Origin: Flavobacteriaceae bacterium
GTDB lineage: Bacteria > Bacteroidota > Bacteroidia > Flavobacteriales > Flavobacteriaceae
Reading direction: 5' to 3'
Assembly: GCA_030148025.1 (NCBI GenBank)
Contig: JASBUG010000023.1
Location: 62,001-126,000 of the forward strand
Length of the DNA stretch: 64,000 nucleotides
Shown: positions 55,168 through 63,284 of the stretch, in pieces
How the letters are laid out: the number at the start of each line of letters is the position of its first letter
Numbering within the stretch: the first letter of the stretch is position 1
Notes under the pieces: generated by a model
The model's database searches: none
What the model was told of the DNA's origin: nothing
What the model saw: only the letters and a program-made list of their open reading frames with translations
Translations under genes and position numbers: made by a program

Positions 55168-55983
55168 TTATACAGCAACATCATGTTCGCGAAGAGCGTC
55201 ATTAAGAGAGGTTTTTTTATTTGTGCTCTCTTTTCGTTTTCCTATTATTAAGGCACATGGCACATTGTAATTTCCAGATGGGAATTCTTTGGTGTAACTG
55301 CCTGGTATTACAACAGATCTTGCAGGTATGCGACCTTTCATTTCAATTGGATTGTCGCCAGTAACATCAATAATTTTTGTTGAAGCAGTTAACACAACAT
55401 TAGCTCCCAAAACAGCTTCACTTTCAACATGAACACCTTCAACAACAATACATCGTGAACCAATAAAAGCGTTATCTTCAATAACTACAGGTGCTGCTTG
55501 CAATGGTTCTAAAACACCGCCAATACCTACACCGCCAGAAAGATGTACATTTTTACCTATTTGTGCACAACTACCAACAGTAGCCCAAGTGTCTACCATG
55601 GTACCTTCATCAACATAAGCACCAATATTAACATAACTTGGCATTAAAATAGTACCGGAAGAAATATATGCGCCATGCCTTGCAACAGCATGCGGAACCA
55701 CACGAATGCCCTTTTCAGCATAACCTGTTTTTAATGGTATTTTGTCATGAAATTCTAAAGGTCCTGCTTCAATGGTTTCCATTTTTTGAATTGGAAAGTA
55801 TAAAACAACAGCTTTTTTAACCCATTCGTTAACTTGCCATCCATTTTCTGTAGGCTCAGCAACACGTAGTTCACCTTTATCTAATAAATCAATTACTTTT
55901 TTAATTGCAGAAACGGTAGAAGCACTGGTTAATAGTTCGCGATTCTCCCAAGCATTTTCTATAGTAGCTCTTATGTCGTTCAT
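55168..55983 (-). CDS. dapD: Tetrahydrodipicolinate N-succinyltransferase
   Basis: A 271-aa enzyme of the succinylase branch of DAP/lysine synthesis. A long left-handed beta-helix of hexapeptide repeats is seen (GAYVDEGTMVDTWATVGSCA, IGKNVHLSGGVGIGGVLEPL, VIEDNAFIGSRCIVVEGVHV), preceded by VVPHAVARHGAYISSG, as in the family (~271-275 aa). A TATATTTG box on the minus strand at 56013-56006 supports a promoter 23 bp before the start. LysA at 26224 acts later in the same pathway. Confidence 0.95.
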   Translation of the reverse strand: MNDIRATIENAWENRELLTSASTVSAIKKVIDLLDKGELRVAEPTENGWQVNEWVKKAVVLYFPIQKMETIEAGPLEFHDKIPLKTGYAEKGIRVVPHAVARHGAYISSGTILMPSYVNIGAYVDEGTMVDTWATVGSCAQIGKNVHLSGGVGIGGVLEPLQAAPVVIEDNAFIGSRCIVVEGVHVESEAVLGANVVLTASTKIIDVTGDNPIEMKGRIPARSVVIPGSYTKEFPSGNYNVPCALIIGKRKESTNKKTSLNDALREHDVAV

Positions 55984-56005
55984 TGATGTGTGATATATTA
56001 TTAGG

Positions 56006-56013
56006 CAAATATA
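56006..56013 (-). promoter_or_regulatory. -7 box of the dapD promoter
   Basis: TATATTTG on the minus strand, an exact match to TAnnTTTG, 23 bp before the dapD start. No good -33 TTG was found. Confidence 0.4.
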
Positions 56014-56167
56014 GAGTTATATATTCGATAAAAATCTAAGTTTTGTACATATTGAACAGAAATAAGTGACTTTGTTAAATTATTAGTGTCTTAATTAACA
56101 CATTGCAAAACATTAACCTTAAAAGTAACTGATTTGCACACTTTATTTGGTTAGTTAGTTTGGCCCT

Positions 56168-56248
56168 AAATTATTTGTCAATTGCTAATTTGGGTGAAAA
56201 TGAACATACCACTTTTGGACTCCTTAAGTAATCTTAAGGAGTTTTTTT
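56168..56248 (+). ncRNA. Candidate small RNA upstream of ruvX
   Basis: A promoter-like TTG (56134-56136), 19 nt, TAGTTTGG (56156-56163) would start an RNA near 56168. It would contain the stem CCC(T)AAATTA (56164-56173, partly upstream of the start) against TAATTTGGG (56186-56194). It would end at a strong plus-strand terminator, ACTCCTTAAG/CTTAAGGAGT with T7 (56219-56248). No plus-strand gene lies upstream to use that terminator, because dapD is transcribed away. No coding frame is seen. Length would be about 80 nt. Unverified. Confidence 0.4.
56219..56248 (+). terminator. Orphan plus-strand terminator between dapD and ruvX
   Basis: ACTCCTTAAG (56219-56228) pairs with CTTAAGGAGT (56233-56242), 4-nt loop, then T-run to 56248. 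Perfect 10-bp stem. Its upstream transcript is not an annotated gene. Confidence 0.88.
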
Positions 56249-56251
56249 ATT

Positions 56252-56259
56252 TAATTTTG
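56252..56259 (+). promoter_or_regulatory. -7 box of the ruvX promoter
   Basis: TAATTTTG, exact TAnnTTTG match, ending 7 bp before the ruvX ATG, so the mRNA is probably leaderless or nearly so. Confidence 0.4.
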
Positions 56260-56266
56260 TAGAACT

Positions 56267-56677
56267 ATGGGAAGAATTTTAGCGATTGATTACGGTAAAA
56301 AAAGAACAGGCATTGCTGTTACAGACGAGCTGCAAATAATAGCTTCAGGATTAACGACAGTAGATACAAAAGAATTATTGCCGTTTTTAATTGATTATAC
56401 GACAAAGGAAAGAGTGGAGTTATTTGTTATAGGAGAGCCTAAACAAATGAATAATACACCTTCAGAAAGCGAAGTTTTAATAGTTGATTTTATAAAGAAA
56501 CTTAAAAAGAAGTTTCCTGAAACACCTGTTGAAAGAGTTGATGAACGTTTTACCTCTAAGATGGCATTTCAAACAATGATTGATAGTGGTTTGAAGAAAA
56601 AACAAAGACAAAATAAAGCATTAGTTGATGAAATAAGTGCTACGCTTATTTTACAGAACTATCTGTATGCCAAATAG
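56267..56677 (+). CDS. ruvX: Holliday junction resolvase-like nuclease RuvX (YqgF)
   Basis: A 136-aa RNase H-fold nuclease: ILAIDYGKKRTGIAVTDELQ with the first catalytic Asp (residue 6), FVIGEPKQMNNTPS and VERVDERFTSKMA, ending with LVDEISATLILQNYL (Asp/Glu of the site). YqgF proteins are pre-16S rRNA 5'-end nucleases and possible junction resolvases. Length matches the family. Own promoter box at 56252. Confidence 0.94.
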   Translation: MGRILAIDYGKKRTGIAVTDELQIIASGLTTVDTKELLPFLIDYTTKERVELFVIGEPKQMNNTPSESEVLIVDFIKKLKKKFPETPVERVDERFTSKMAFQTMIDSGLKKKQRQNKALVDEISATLILQNYLYAK

Positions 56678-56755
56678 TTTAAATTTCTGTGTGGTTTTTT
56701 AGTACTTGTGTAAATGTTTTGTGCTATATTTACTAGTATCTATAATCCCTAATAT

Positions 56756-57343
56756 ATGAAACAGAAATACTATATTTTACTGCTAATAATGTTACTTTGT
56801 TCAGGTAACATATTTTCACAAGCATGTCCAGAGGCTTCATTTGTTATAGCCTTACCAACTGAAGAAATTCTATTTAGTTTTGACAATCCAGGTCCACCTT
56901 GTGCTAGTCGTCCAGCATCAATAACGATAGATGGTAGTCAATATGATAAAGGTAATTGTGATACATTTTCTACGCGTTATGTTTTAACTACTGGAAGTGG
57001 TGTGATTGACACCAATTCTTATACTGTTACCTATGGTAGTTCTTCTTGTGAGTATACAGGTGGTACACTAGGTCTTGATGAGATATTTTCTATAAATGAG
57101 AAGACTTTAAAATTATTTCCAAATCCTGTTCAGGACAATAAAGAGCTAACTATGAGCTTTGCGCTACCTATGGATGCAAAAGTTTTGATTTATGACTTAA
57201 CAGGAAAATTACAATTAAATGATGAAGTAAATAGCCAAAATTCTAAAACAATAAATGTTTCTAATTTGGCTACAGGAATGTATTTATTACGTTTAGTAAA
57301 TGGAAATACTGTAATAAATAAAAAACTATTGGTTAATTATTAA
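56756..57343 (+). CDS. Small T9SS type-A sorted protein
   Basis: A 195-aa exported protein with signal peptide MKQKYYILLLIMLLCSGNIF, cleaved near SQAC. A ~95-aa N-terminal part has several cysteines (C24, C49, and others) and no recognised family. The last ~80 residues are the type-A sorting domain (LKLFPNPVQDNKELTMSFAL, KVLIYDLTGKL, GMYLLRLVNGNTVINKKLLV), which directs export by the T9SS and removal of the tag. Likely secreted or surface-bound; function unknown. Confidence 0.87.
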   Translation: MKQKYYILLLIMLLCSGNIFSQACPEASFVIALPTEEILFSFDNPGPPCASRPASITIDGSQYDKGNCDTFSTRYVLTTGSGVIDTNSYTVTYGSSSCEYTGGTLGLDEIFSINEKTLKLFPNPVQDNKELTMSFALPMDAKVLIYDLTGKLQLNDEVNSQNSKTINVSNLATGMYLLRLVNGNTVINKKLLVNY

Positions 57344-57364
57344 TACAATTTACAAAAGCTTAGG

Positions 57365-57396
57365 AACTCCTTTTTTTAGCGAAAAGGAGTTTTTTT
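57365..57396 (+). terminator. Terminator of the T9SS type-A gene
   Basis: AACTCCTTTT (57365-57374) pairs with AAAAGGAGTT (57382-57391) and is followed by a T-run. Confidence 0.88.
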
Positions 57397-57428
57397 GTTA
57401 TAAGTAGATTATTAATATATAAGAATTG

Positions 57429-57436
57429 TATTTTTG
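57429..57436 (+). promoter_or_regulatory. -7 box of the def promoter
   Basis: TATTTTTG, exact TAnnTTTG match, 21 bp upstream of the def start. Confidence 0.4.
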
Positions 57437-57457
57437 CAAAACTTTTAAAGCTCAAAA

Positions 57458-58048
57458 ATGATATTACCTATTATAGCATATGGCGACCCAGTATTGCGAA
57501 AAAAAGCAAGAGATATAACAGCTGAGTACCCAAATTTAAGTGTACTACTTGAAAATATGTACGATACTATGTATAATGCTTATGGAGTTGGTCTAGCAGC
57601 ACCACAAGTTGGTTTGCCAATTAGAATCTTTTTAGTAGATGCTACACCATTTGCAGAAGACGAGGCATTAACAGAGGATGAAAGAGCGCAATTAGACGGT
57701 TTTAAGCGTACATTTATTAATGCGAAAATTTTAGATGAATCTGGTGATGAATGGGCTTTTAATGAAGGATGTTTAAGCATACCAAACATTAGAGAAGATG
57801 TGTTTAGAAAACCTTCAATCAAGATAGAATATCAAGATGAGAACTTCAAAACACATGTTGAAGAGTTTGATGGTTTGCTAGCACGAATCATACAGCATGA
57901 ATATGATCATATAGAAGGGGTTTTATTTACCGATAAAATTTCAAATTTCAAAAAACGATTGATTAAAGGAAAGCTAACTAATATATCAAAAGGTAAAATT
58001 AACATTGATTATAAAATGCGTTTTCCAGATGCAAAAAAGAAACGATAA
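57458..58048 (+). CDS. def: Peptide deformylase
   Basis: A 196-aa iron/zinc metallo-enzyme removing the formyl group from nascent protein N-termini. All three motifs are intact: GVGLAAPQVG (motif I), EGCLSIP (motif II, with the metal cysteine) and QHEYDHIEG (motif III, HExxH type). Typical length. DUF5606 follows 57 bp downstream and is a common companion in Flavobacteriia. Confidence 0.96.
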   Translation: MILPIIAYGDPVLRKKARDITAEYPNLSVLLENMYDTMYNAYGVGLAAPQVGLPIRIFLVDATPFAEDEALTEDERAQLDGFKRTFINAKILDESGDEWAFNEGCLSIPNIREDVFRKPSIKIEYQDENFKTHVEEFDGLLARIIQHEYDHIEGVLFTDKISNFKKRLIKGKLTNISKGKINIDYKMRFPDAKKKR

Positions 58049-58105
58049 TATTTTGATAAGAGTTGCAAACCAATGATATTTGCCGCTTGAAAAAATTAAT
58101 CCTAT

Positions 58106-58528
58106 ATGAGTTTAGAAAATATTTTATCCATAGCAGAAAAACCAGGTTTATTTAAACTGGTAACTCAAACAAGAGGTGGATTCATTGCTGAGTCTTTATT
58201 AGACGGAAAACGTATTTCTGTAAATATAAGAAGCAACGTGAGTTTGTTAAGTGAAATAGCTGTGTATACACTTACAGAAGAAAAACCATTAAGAGAAGTT
58301 TTTGCTAAGATCAAAGAGAAGGAAAATGGAGGAGAAACTAGTGTAAGCCATAAAGATAGTAAAGATGCTTTAGAAGAGTATTTCTTTAATGTACTACCAG
58401 ATTATGATGAAGATAGAGTATATGCAAGCGATATTAAAAAGATTATTAAATGGTATAATCTATTGCAAAAAAATGACTTGCTCGATGCTTTAGAAGAAGC
58501 ACCAGAAACCAATCAGGAAGAAGAATAA
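58106..58528 (+). CDS. DUF5606-family protein
   Basis: A 140-aa soluble protein: LENILSIAEKPGLFKLVTQT at the start, GGFIAESLLDGKRISV, and a helical C-terminal half ending in an acidic tail (EEAPETNQEEE). This is the DUF5606 pattern, common in Bacteroidota downstream of def. The role is unknown. It ends at the terminator at 58542. Confidence 0.82.
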   Translation: MSLENILSIAEKPGLFKLVTQTRGGFIAESLLDGKRISVNIRSNVSLLSEIAVYTLTEEKPLREVFAKIKEKENGGETSVSHKDSKDALEEYFFNVLPDYDEDRVYASDIKKIIKWYNLLQKNDLLDALEEAPETNQEEE

Positions 58529-58541
58529 ACTAATAAAAAAA

Positions 58542-58571
58542 AATGCCAACATTATGTTGGCATTTTTTTTA
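58542..58571 (+). terminator. Terminator of the def-DUF5606 unit
   Basis: AATGCCAACAT (58542-58552) pairs with ATGTTGGCATT (58554-58564) around one base, followed by T8. Confidence 0.9.
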
Positions 58572-58589
58572 TCAAGATACTTTATGTCT

Positions 58590-58619
58590 AGAAAAAAAAG
58601 AGGAGTGAACCTCCTCTTT
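58590..58619 (-). terminator. Orphan minus-strand terminator
   Basis: A 9-bp stem AAAGAGGAG/CTCCTCTTT with a 5-nt loop. The stronger T-run (T8) is on the minus strand. It lies back-to-back with the def-DUF5606 terminator. Confidence 0.8.
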
Positions 58620-58719
58620 CATTTTTGAAACCTTTTAACGAAAGTATATTTAAAAATCCCTCTAAAAATATATAGCTAAAAGACTCTACTAAAATAAGTT
58701 ACACCTATGTTTAGTAGAT
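58590..58719 (-). ncRNA. Candidate minus-strand small RNA upstream of the MATE gene
   Basis: On the minus strand there is TTG (58757-58755), 21 nt, then TACTTTTA (58733-58726), predicting a start near 58719. From there an RNA of about 130 nt would carry a 9-bp hairpin TCTACTAAA/TTTAGTAGA (58718-58710 with 58693-58685) at its 5' end. It would end in a terminator whose stem AAAGAGGAG/CTCCTCTTT (58619-58597) is followed by T8 on the minus strand. No minus-strand gene could use that terminator. The longest frame inside is about 11-15 codons. Unverified. Confidence 0.45.
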
Positions 58720-58836
58720 GTGATGTAAAAGTAATGGTTTAATATGTTAAAAATCAAATTTCTGAAGAATTTTTATCAACATTTTTGAAAAAAAATAAAA
58801 TTTTCCGCTTAAAGGAGAAAAGTCAACGGTAAAAGT

Positions 58837-58844
58837 TACCTTTG
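58837..58844 (+). promoter_or_regulatory. -7 box of the MATE gene promoter
   Basis: TACCTTTG, an exact TAnnTTTG match 22 bp before the GTG start. No TTG at the ideal distance upstream. Confidence 0.45.
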
Positions 58845-58866
58845 GATTCCTAAAATTTTAAACCAA

Positions 58867-60249
58867 GTGTTAACCGCATATACAAGAGAATTTAAATACA
58901 ACCTAAAACTAGCGACACCAGTCATGTTGGGTATGCTAGGGCATACCTTTGTTAGTTTAATAGACAACATAATGGTAGGTCAATTAGGCTCGGCAGAATT
59001 GGCCGCAGTATCTTTAGGTAATAGTTTTATTTTTATAGCTATGTCTCTTGGTATTGGGTTTTCGACAGCTATAACTCCTCTTATTGCTGAAGCAGATTCT
59101 GAAAAGAACTTTGAAAAAGGAAAATCATCGTTTAAGCATGGGTTGTTTTTATGTACTGTATTAAGTTTAATGCTCTTTGGACTTATTCTATTGGCTAAAC
59201 CTTTAATGCACTATATGAAGCAACCAGAAGAAGTGGTTGTTTTAGCGATTCCCTATTTAGATCTTGTGGCCTTTTCATTGGTGCCTTTAATTATTTTTCA
59301 AGGATTTAAGCAGTTTAGTGATGGATTATCGATGACAAGATACCCAATGTATGCTACAATTCTTGCCAATGTTATTAATGTGTTTTTTAATTATGCCTTG
59401 ATCTTTGGGAAATTTGGCTTTCCGCAAATGGGAATTGTTGGTGCTGCTATTGGAACCCTAATATCAAGATTTGTAATGTTGTTCTTTTTATGGGGAATAC
59501 TCAAAAGAAAAGAAAAATCTAAAGACTATGTTACAAACATTAAATTGTTTGTTTTAAATAATAGCATGGTAAAAAAAATACTAGGATTAGGGTTTCCTAG
59601 TGCTATGCAAATGTTTTTTGAGGTAGCTATATTTACTGGAGCTATATGGTTAAGTGGCATGCTTGGTAAAAACCCGCAAGCAGCAAATCAAATTGCTCTT
59701 AACTTATCGTCTATGACCTTTATGGTGGCAATGGGACTAAGTGTAGCTGCCATGATCCGTGTTGGAAATCAAAAAGGATTAAGAGACTTCAAAGAGCTTA
59801 GACGTATTGCTTTTTCTATTTTTTTGTTAGGATTAGGGCTGGCTTTTATTTTTGCGTTACTGTTTTTAGCATTTCATACGGTATTGCCTAAGTTGTATGT
59901 AGATTTGGATGATGCTAGTAATTTAATTGATAATACCGAAGTAATAACCATTGCGGCTAAATTATTAATAGCTGCTGCCATTTTTCAATTAAGCGATAGT
60001 ATACAGGTAATGGTTTTAGGGGCTTTAAGAGGTCTTCAAGATGTAAAGATACCTACTTTAATAACCTTTATAGCATACTGGATGATAGGATTTCCAATTA
60101 GTTATTTTCTAGGAAAAGAAGAAGCTTATGCAAGTTTTGGTATTTGGTTAGGACTATTAGTAGGTTTAACATCGGCGGCTATTTTATTGTATATTAGATT
60201 TAATTATTTAACAAAAAAGTTAATTTCGCAAGAAGAAAACAATAGTTAG
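58867..60249 (+). CDS. MATE-family efflux transporter
   Basis: A 460-aa inner-membrane protein with about 12 hydrophobic segments in two halves. Typical motifs are VSLIDNIMVGQLGSAELAAV (helix 1-2) and, in the second half, ANQIALNLSSMTFMVAMGLS. The family exports drugs or metabolites using Na+ or H+ gradients. The start is GTG at 58867. A 75-aa protein and a PAP2 phosphatase follow within 4 bp each, so these three genes form one operon. Confidence 0.92.
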   Translation: MLTAYTREFKYNLKLATPVMLGMLGHTFVSLIDNIMVGQLGSAELAAVSLGNSFIFIAMSLGIGFSTAITPLIAEADSEKNFEKGKSSFKHGLFLCTVLSLMLFGLILLAKPLMHYMKQPEEVVVLAIPYLDLVAFSLVPLIIFQGFKQFSDGLSMTRYPMYATILANVINVFFNYALIFGKFGFPQMGIVGAAIGTLISRFVMLFFLWGILKRKEKSKDYVTNIKLFVLNNSMVKKILGLGFPSAMQMFFEVAIFTGAIWLSGMLGKNPQAANQIALNLSSMTFMVAMGLSVAAMIRVGNQKGLRDFKELRRIAFSIFLLGLGLAFIFALLFLAFHTVLPKLYVDLDDASNLIDNTEVITIAAKLLIAAAIFQLSDSIQVMVLGALRGLQDVKIPTLITFIAYWMIGFPISYFLGKEEAYASFGIWLGLLVGLTSAAILLYIRFNYLTKKLISQEENNS

Positions 60250-60252
60250 TAC

Positions 60253-60480
60253 ATGGAGCTTCCTAAATATATACTTGGCGATAATACCGATTATCCAAAC
60301 GCCATTTTTGTAATTCATACAGATTTTCCAAGATTCATCATTAATCTTGAGAATGATGAAGTAGAGTGGTTGGAAGATTTTGATCAACATGATGAAAAAG
60401 AACTTATGAATGAAACTGAACGTTTAATTCAAGAAGCTTCAGAGTTTTACGATAGGGAAGTGTCACGATACGATTCATAG
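60253..60480 (+). CDS. Small conserved protein of unknown function
   Basis: A 75-aa soluble acidic protein with no signal peptide (MELPKYILGDNTDYPNAIFV, then LENDEVEWLEDFDQHDEKEL). It is 3 bp after the MATE stop and 3 bp before the PAP2 start, indicating co-translation. Proteins of this shape recur in Flavobacteriia, but I recognise no family with an assigned role. Confidence 0.7.
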   Translation: MELPKYILGDNTDYPNAIFVIHTDFPRFIINLENDEVEWLEDFDQHDEKELMNETERLIQEASEFYDREVSRYDS

Positions 60481-60483
60481 TAT

Positions 60484-61056
60484 ATGTTAGAACAATTATT
60501 GCAATACGATACCGATCTTTTTTTGTATTTAAACAATCTTGGTACTCCAACTTGGGATCAATTTTGGTTAGTAGTTACAGATAAGCTCACTTTCGTACCA
60601 CTATATGCCATTCTTTTATTTTTAATTTATAAAAAAATGGGAGTAAAAACCTTGTTGTTAACAGTGGTTGTAGTAGCTCTTATGATAACCTTTACAGATC
60701 AGATCACTAATTTGTTTAAATATGTTATAGCCAAAAGACCTCGCCCATGTAGGGAAGAAGATTTACAGGAAGTTATGCGTTTTATTGCAAAGCGATGTGG
60801 CCGTTATGGTTTCTTTTCGGGGCATTCTTCCAATTCTATGGCTGCTGCGGTTTTTGCAGGTTTATTGTTGAAAAAATACTACAAAAACCTCATATTTATA
60901 CTTTTATTGTGGAGTGCTGTAGTGGCATATAGCAGAATTTATGTTGGGGTACATTATCCACTTGATATTATTTGTGGAATGACATTTGGTGCGATGGCTG
61001 GTTTTGGGTTTTATAAATTACACGGATATTTGAAAGGACGATTTATTACTTCTTAG
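60484..61056 (+). CDS. PAP2-family membrane phosphatase
   Basis: A 190-aa integral membrane protein with about five helices. The three phosphatase motifs are KYVIAKRPRP (motif C1), FFSGHSSNSMAAA (C2) and SRIYVGVHYPLD (C3, with the catalytic His and Asp). Members remove phosphate from undecaprenyl-pyrophosphate or other lipid phosphates. Last gene of the MATE operon. It ends convergent with the GT39 gene, overlapping by 11 bp. Confidence 0.92.
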   Translation: MLEQLLQYDTDLFLYLNNLGTPTWDQFWLVVTDKLTFVPLYAILLFLIYKKMGVKTLLLTVVVVALMITFTDQITNLFKYVIAKRPRPCREEDLQEVMRFIAKRCGRYGFFSGHSSNSMAAAVFAGLLLKKYYKNLIFILLLWSAVVAYSRIYVGVHYPLDIICGMTFGAMAGFGFYKLHGYLKGRFITS

Positions 61057-62668
61057 TAAGTAAGTAAAAATCGTTAGTGAGACGTTTTTTATGTCCTCTT
61101 TCCCCTTTAGCTTTTCTATTCAGATCGAAAGTTTCAATATATTCCATTTGGTATTTTCTTTCTATTTCAATCTTATCAGCCTCACTTAAATCCCTTGTAA
61201 GAATTCCAAATGTAGTCTCATCTGGAAATTGATAGTTATTAATAACAGGGATCTTAGTACCATATTGCCAGATCATTTCTGGGGAAACACCACTTAAACT
61301 GTAAAGTGTAATGTTTTTATTTCTTAAGTCTGTTTTTAGAGTAGAAATTGGATGATAACCAGATTGATTTATAGACTTAGAAAGTGGTAAAGCAGTCGCC
61401 ATAGCAACAACCATAAATGTAATGGTTAAGTAAAACACATTTTTTAGACGCTTTCTTTTTAAATTAACAAACATGAGAATTCCTGTTGTAACAAGTAAAA
61501 CCGAAGCTAGACCAAACCAGATCATCATAGTTCCTACAATAGCATCTTTTATAAAGAACCAGGAAAGAGGAAAAAGTAAAGCTACTACAGCGATTATTCC
61601 AAAATTAAAATATACAGGAAGGGTTTCCCTTTTATCTTTAAGGTCTTTAAATCTTCTAATTAAATATTCTATATAAAAACCAGTGTTTATAGCCATAGGA
61701 ATTAAAACAGGCATTAAATACCTTGACTTTTTCTCTGGAATTACCGATAATAAAACAACCGCAAAGATGGTCCAAAAAAAGCTAAAACGATAAGCTTTTA
61801 AATTACTTACACGAGATTTCATATAAGGGTATATTAACCCAATAAAAGCAGGAATGGTCCAAAGACCACTTTGCGTAAAGAAACTCCAGTAATAATAAAA
61901 AGGCCTTACATTATAACTCCCCCAATTTTTAGTTTCTTTAGAAGTAATAGCCGTAAATGTTTCAGGATCTTCTATCCTAATATATAGATACCACCAGCCA
62001 CCAATTATAAGGGCAATAATAATAAATGAGAAAATTGAAAATGCTTTCGATTTAAACGATTTGTACTTATAGGTAATTCCGTAAGAAATTAGAAAAGGTA
62101 ATAATAATGCATACAGGGAAACAGGACCTTTACATAAAATTGAAAACCCAAAAAACACACCTGCAATTAGCGTGTGTTTCCAATAGTTTTTTGATTTTTC
62201 AAATAATTGAAATAAGTGCAAAATAGCAACAAGCATAAAACCATGAGTAAAAATATCCCACGGAGCTTCAATAATTATTCCTACTACATAGAAAGATGTA
62301 ATAGTAATTAATGCATTTATAAAGGACTGTAATTTGTTGTCAAGAAGCTGATTGCTCAAAAGGTATGAAGCAATCCCAGTGAGTATAACCATTAGTATTC
62401 CTGGTAGTCTAAAAGCAAAAACACTTTTGGCTCCAAATATAATGCTGGAAAATGCCGCTAGCCAAGTAGGTAAAGGAGGTTTTTGATAACGGGGTTCGCC
62501 ATTCATTGTAGTAAGAAGCCAGTTACCATCATTTATCATTTCTCTTGCTGTAATAAAATTACGAGCTTCCATGATAGTAACATCTAGCGTACTAATATTA
62601 ATGCATAGCATTAATAGAACTATTATTATAATAGAAATTACAGGATGTTCCTCAATTTTCCTCAGCAT
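61046..62668 (-). CDS. GT39-type glycosyltransferase (ArnT-like)
   Basis: A 540-aa membrane enzyme with about ten helices and a C-terminal periplasmic part. ISTLDVTIMEARNFITAREM and GEPRYQKPPLPTWLAAFSSI (the ArnT/PMT-type first loop with acidic E-A/R residues) are clear. These transferases take a sugar from undecaprenyl-phosphate and attach it to lipid A or proteins outside the inner membrane. It overlaps the LAB_N gene by 17 bp. With the following GT2 it forms a complete make-and-transfer set. Confidence 0.88.
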   Translation of the reverse strand: MLRKIEEHPVISIIIIVLLMLCINISTLDVTIMEARNFITAREMINDGNWLLTTMNGEPRYQKPPLPTWLAAFSSIIFGAKSVFAFRLPGILMVILTGIASYLLSNQLLDNKLQSFINALITITSFYVVGIIIEAPWDIFTHGFMLVAILHLFQLFEKSKNYWKHTLIAGVFFGFSILCKGPVSLYALLLPFLISYGITYKYKSFKSKAFSIFSFIIIALIIGGWWYLYIRIEDPETFTAITSKETKNWGSYNVRPFYYYWSFFTQSGLWTIPAFIGLIYPYMKSRVSNLKAYRFSFFWTIFAVVLLSVIPEKKSRYLMPVLIPMAINTGFYIEYLIRRFKDLKDKRETLPVYFNFGIIAVVALLFPLSWFFIKDAIVGTMMIWFGLASVLLVTTGILMFVNLKRKRLKNVFYLTITFMVVAMATALPLSKSINQSGYHPISTLKTDLRNKNITLYSLSGVSPEMIWQYGTKIPVINNYQFPDETTFGILTRDLSEADKIEIERKYQMEYIETFDLNRKAKGERGHKKRLTNDFYLLTKK

Positions 62669-63284
62669 CTTGTTTATGTAAAAGAATTAGATTTCTAATA
62701 TAAATAATCGAACCTAAAAGATGTCCGATAAATAGCACAGGATCCTTTCTGTTTATGGCATAAATTAGAATCAATAATGATCCTACAAGGCTTAATAACC
62801 AAAAACCTAAAGGCAATGAGGATGTTTTTTTATACTCAGAATAGATCCATTGATATACAAAGCGTAAGGTGAAAACTACTTGCGAAATAATTCCTAACCA
62901 AAGTAACCATGAAGGGATAGCTTCATTTCTGAAAAGTACATCTCTGTCGATGACATTATTGTTAAAATAATAAATGGCAATTAAGGTTGGTATACTATAA
63001 AGGAATAACCTTAAAGACCAATGGAGCTTTTGCCATTCATTTTGTAATTGAAGATTTCTAATATAAATAAAGTACGTCAAGGTTTGCCCTAGCATAATAG
63101 CGAAATCGTCTCTTAAATACCCATAAATAAATAATAAAAAAGAAGCAATTAAACTAAGCGTCCAGAATAGAGTTGGGGTAATTACTTTGCGCTGCTTTTC
63201 GGAAGTAATCCACTGTATAATTAACCTTGATGAAAACAGAATTTGAGCAATAAACCCAATAGTATATATTAACCAGTTACTCAT
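62652..63284 (-). CDS. LAB_N (lipid-A-disaccharide synthase N-terminal) domain membrane protein
   Basis: A 210-aa polytopic membrane protein holding two copies of the LAB_N motif: LIYTIGFIAQILFSSRLIIQWITSE and LWLGIISQVVFTLRFVYQWIYSE, each followed by the PTLFWTLSLIAS or PLGFWLLSLVGS pattern. It is not a lipid-A synthase, as the catalytic part is missing. The family is thought to take part in lipid-linked sugar export. It starts by TAATG overlap with the GT2 gene. Confidence 0.85.
   Translation of the reverse strand: MSNWLIYTIGFIAQILFSSRLIIQWITSEKQRKVITPTLFWTLSLIASFLLFIYGYLRDDFAIMLGQTLTYFIYIRNLQLQNEWQKLHWSLRLFLYSIPTLIAIYYFNNNVIDRDVLFRNEAIPSWLLWLGIISQVVFTLRFVYQWIYSEYKKTSSLPLGFWLLSLVGSLLILIYAINRKDPVLFIGHLLGSIIYIRNLILLHKQDAEEN

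Noticed and set aside
62652-63284. Lipid-A-disaccharide synthase
   Set aside because: Only the N-terminal LAB_N motif is present, twice; the catalytic glycosyltransferase part is absent.
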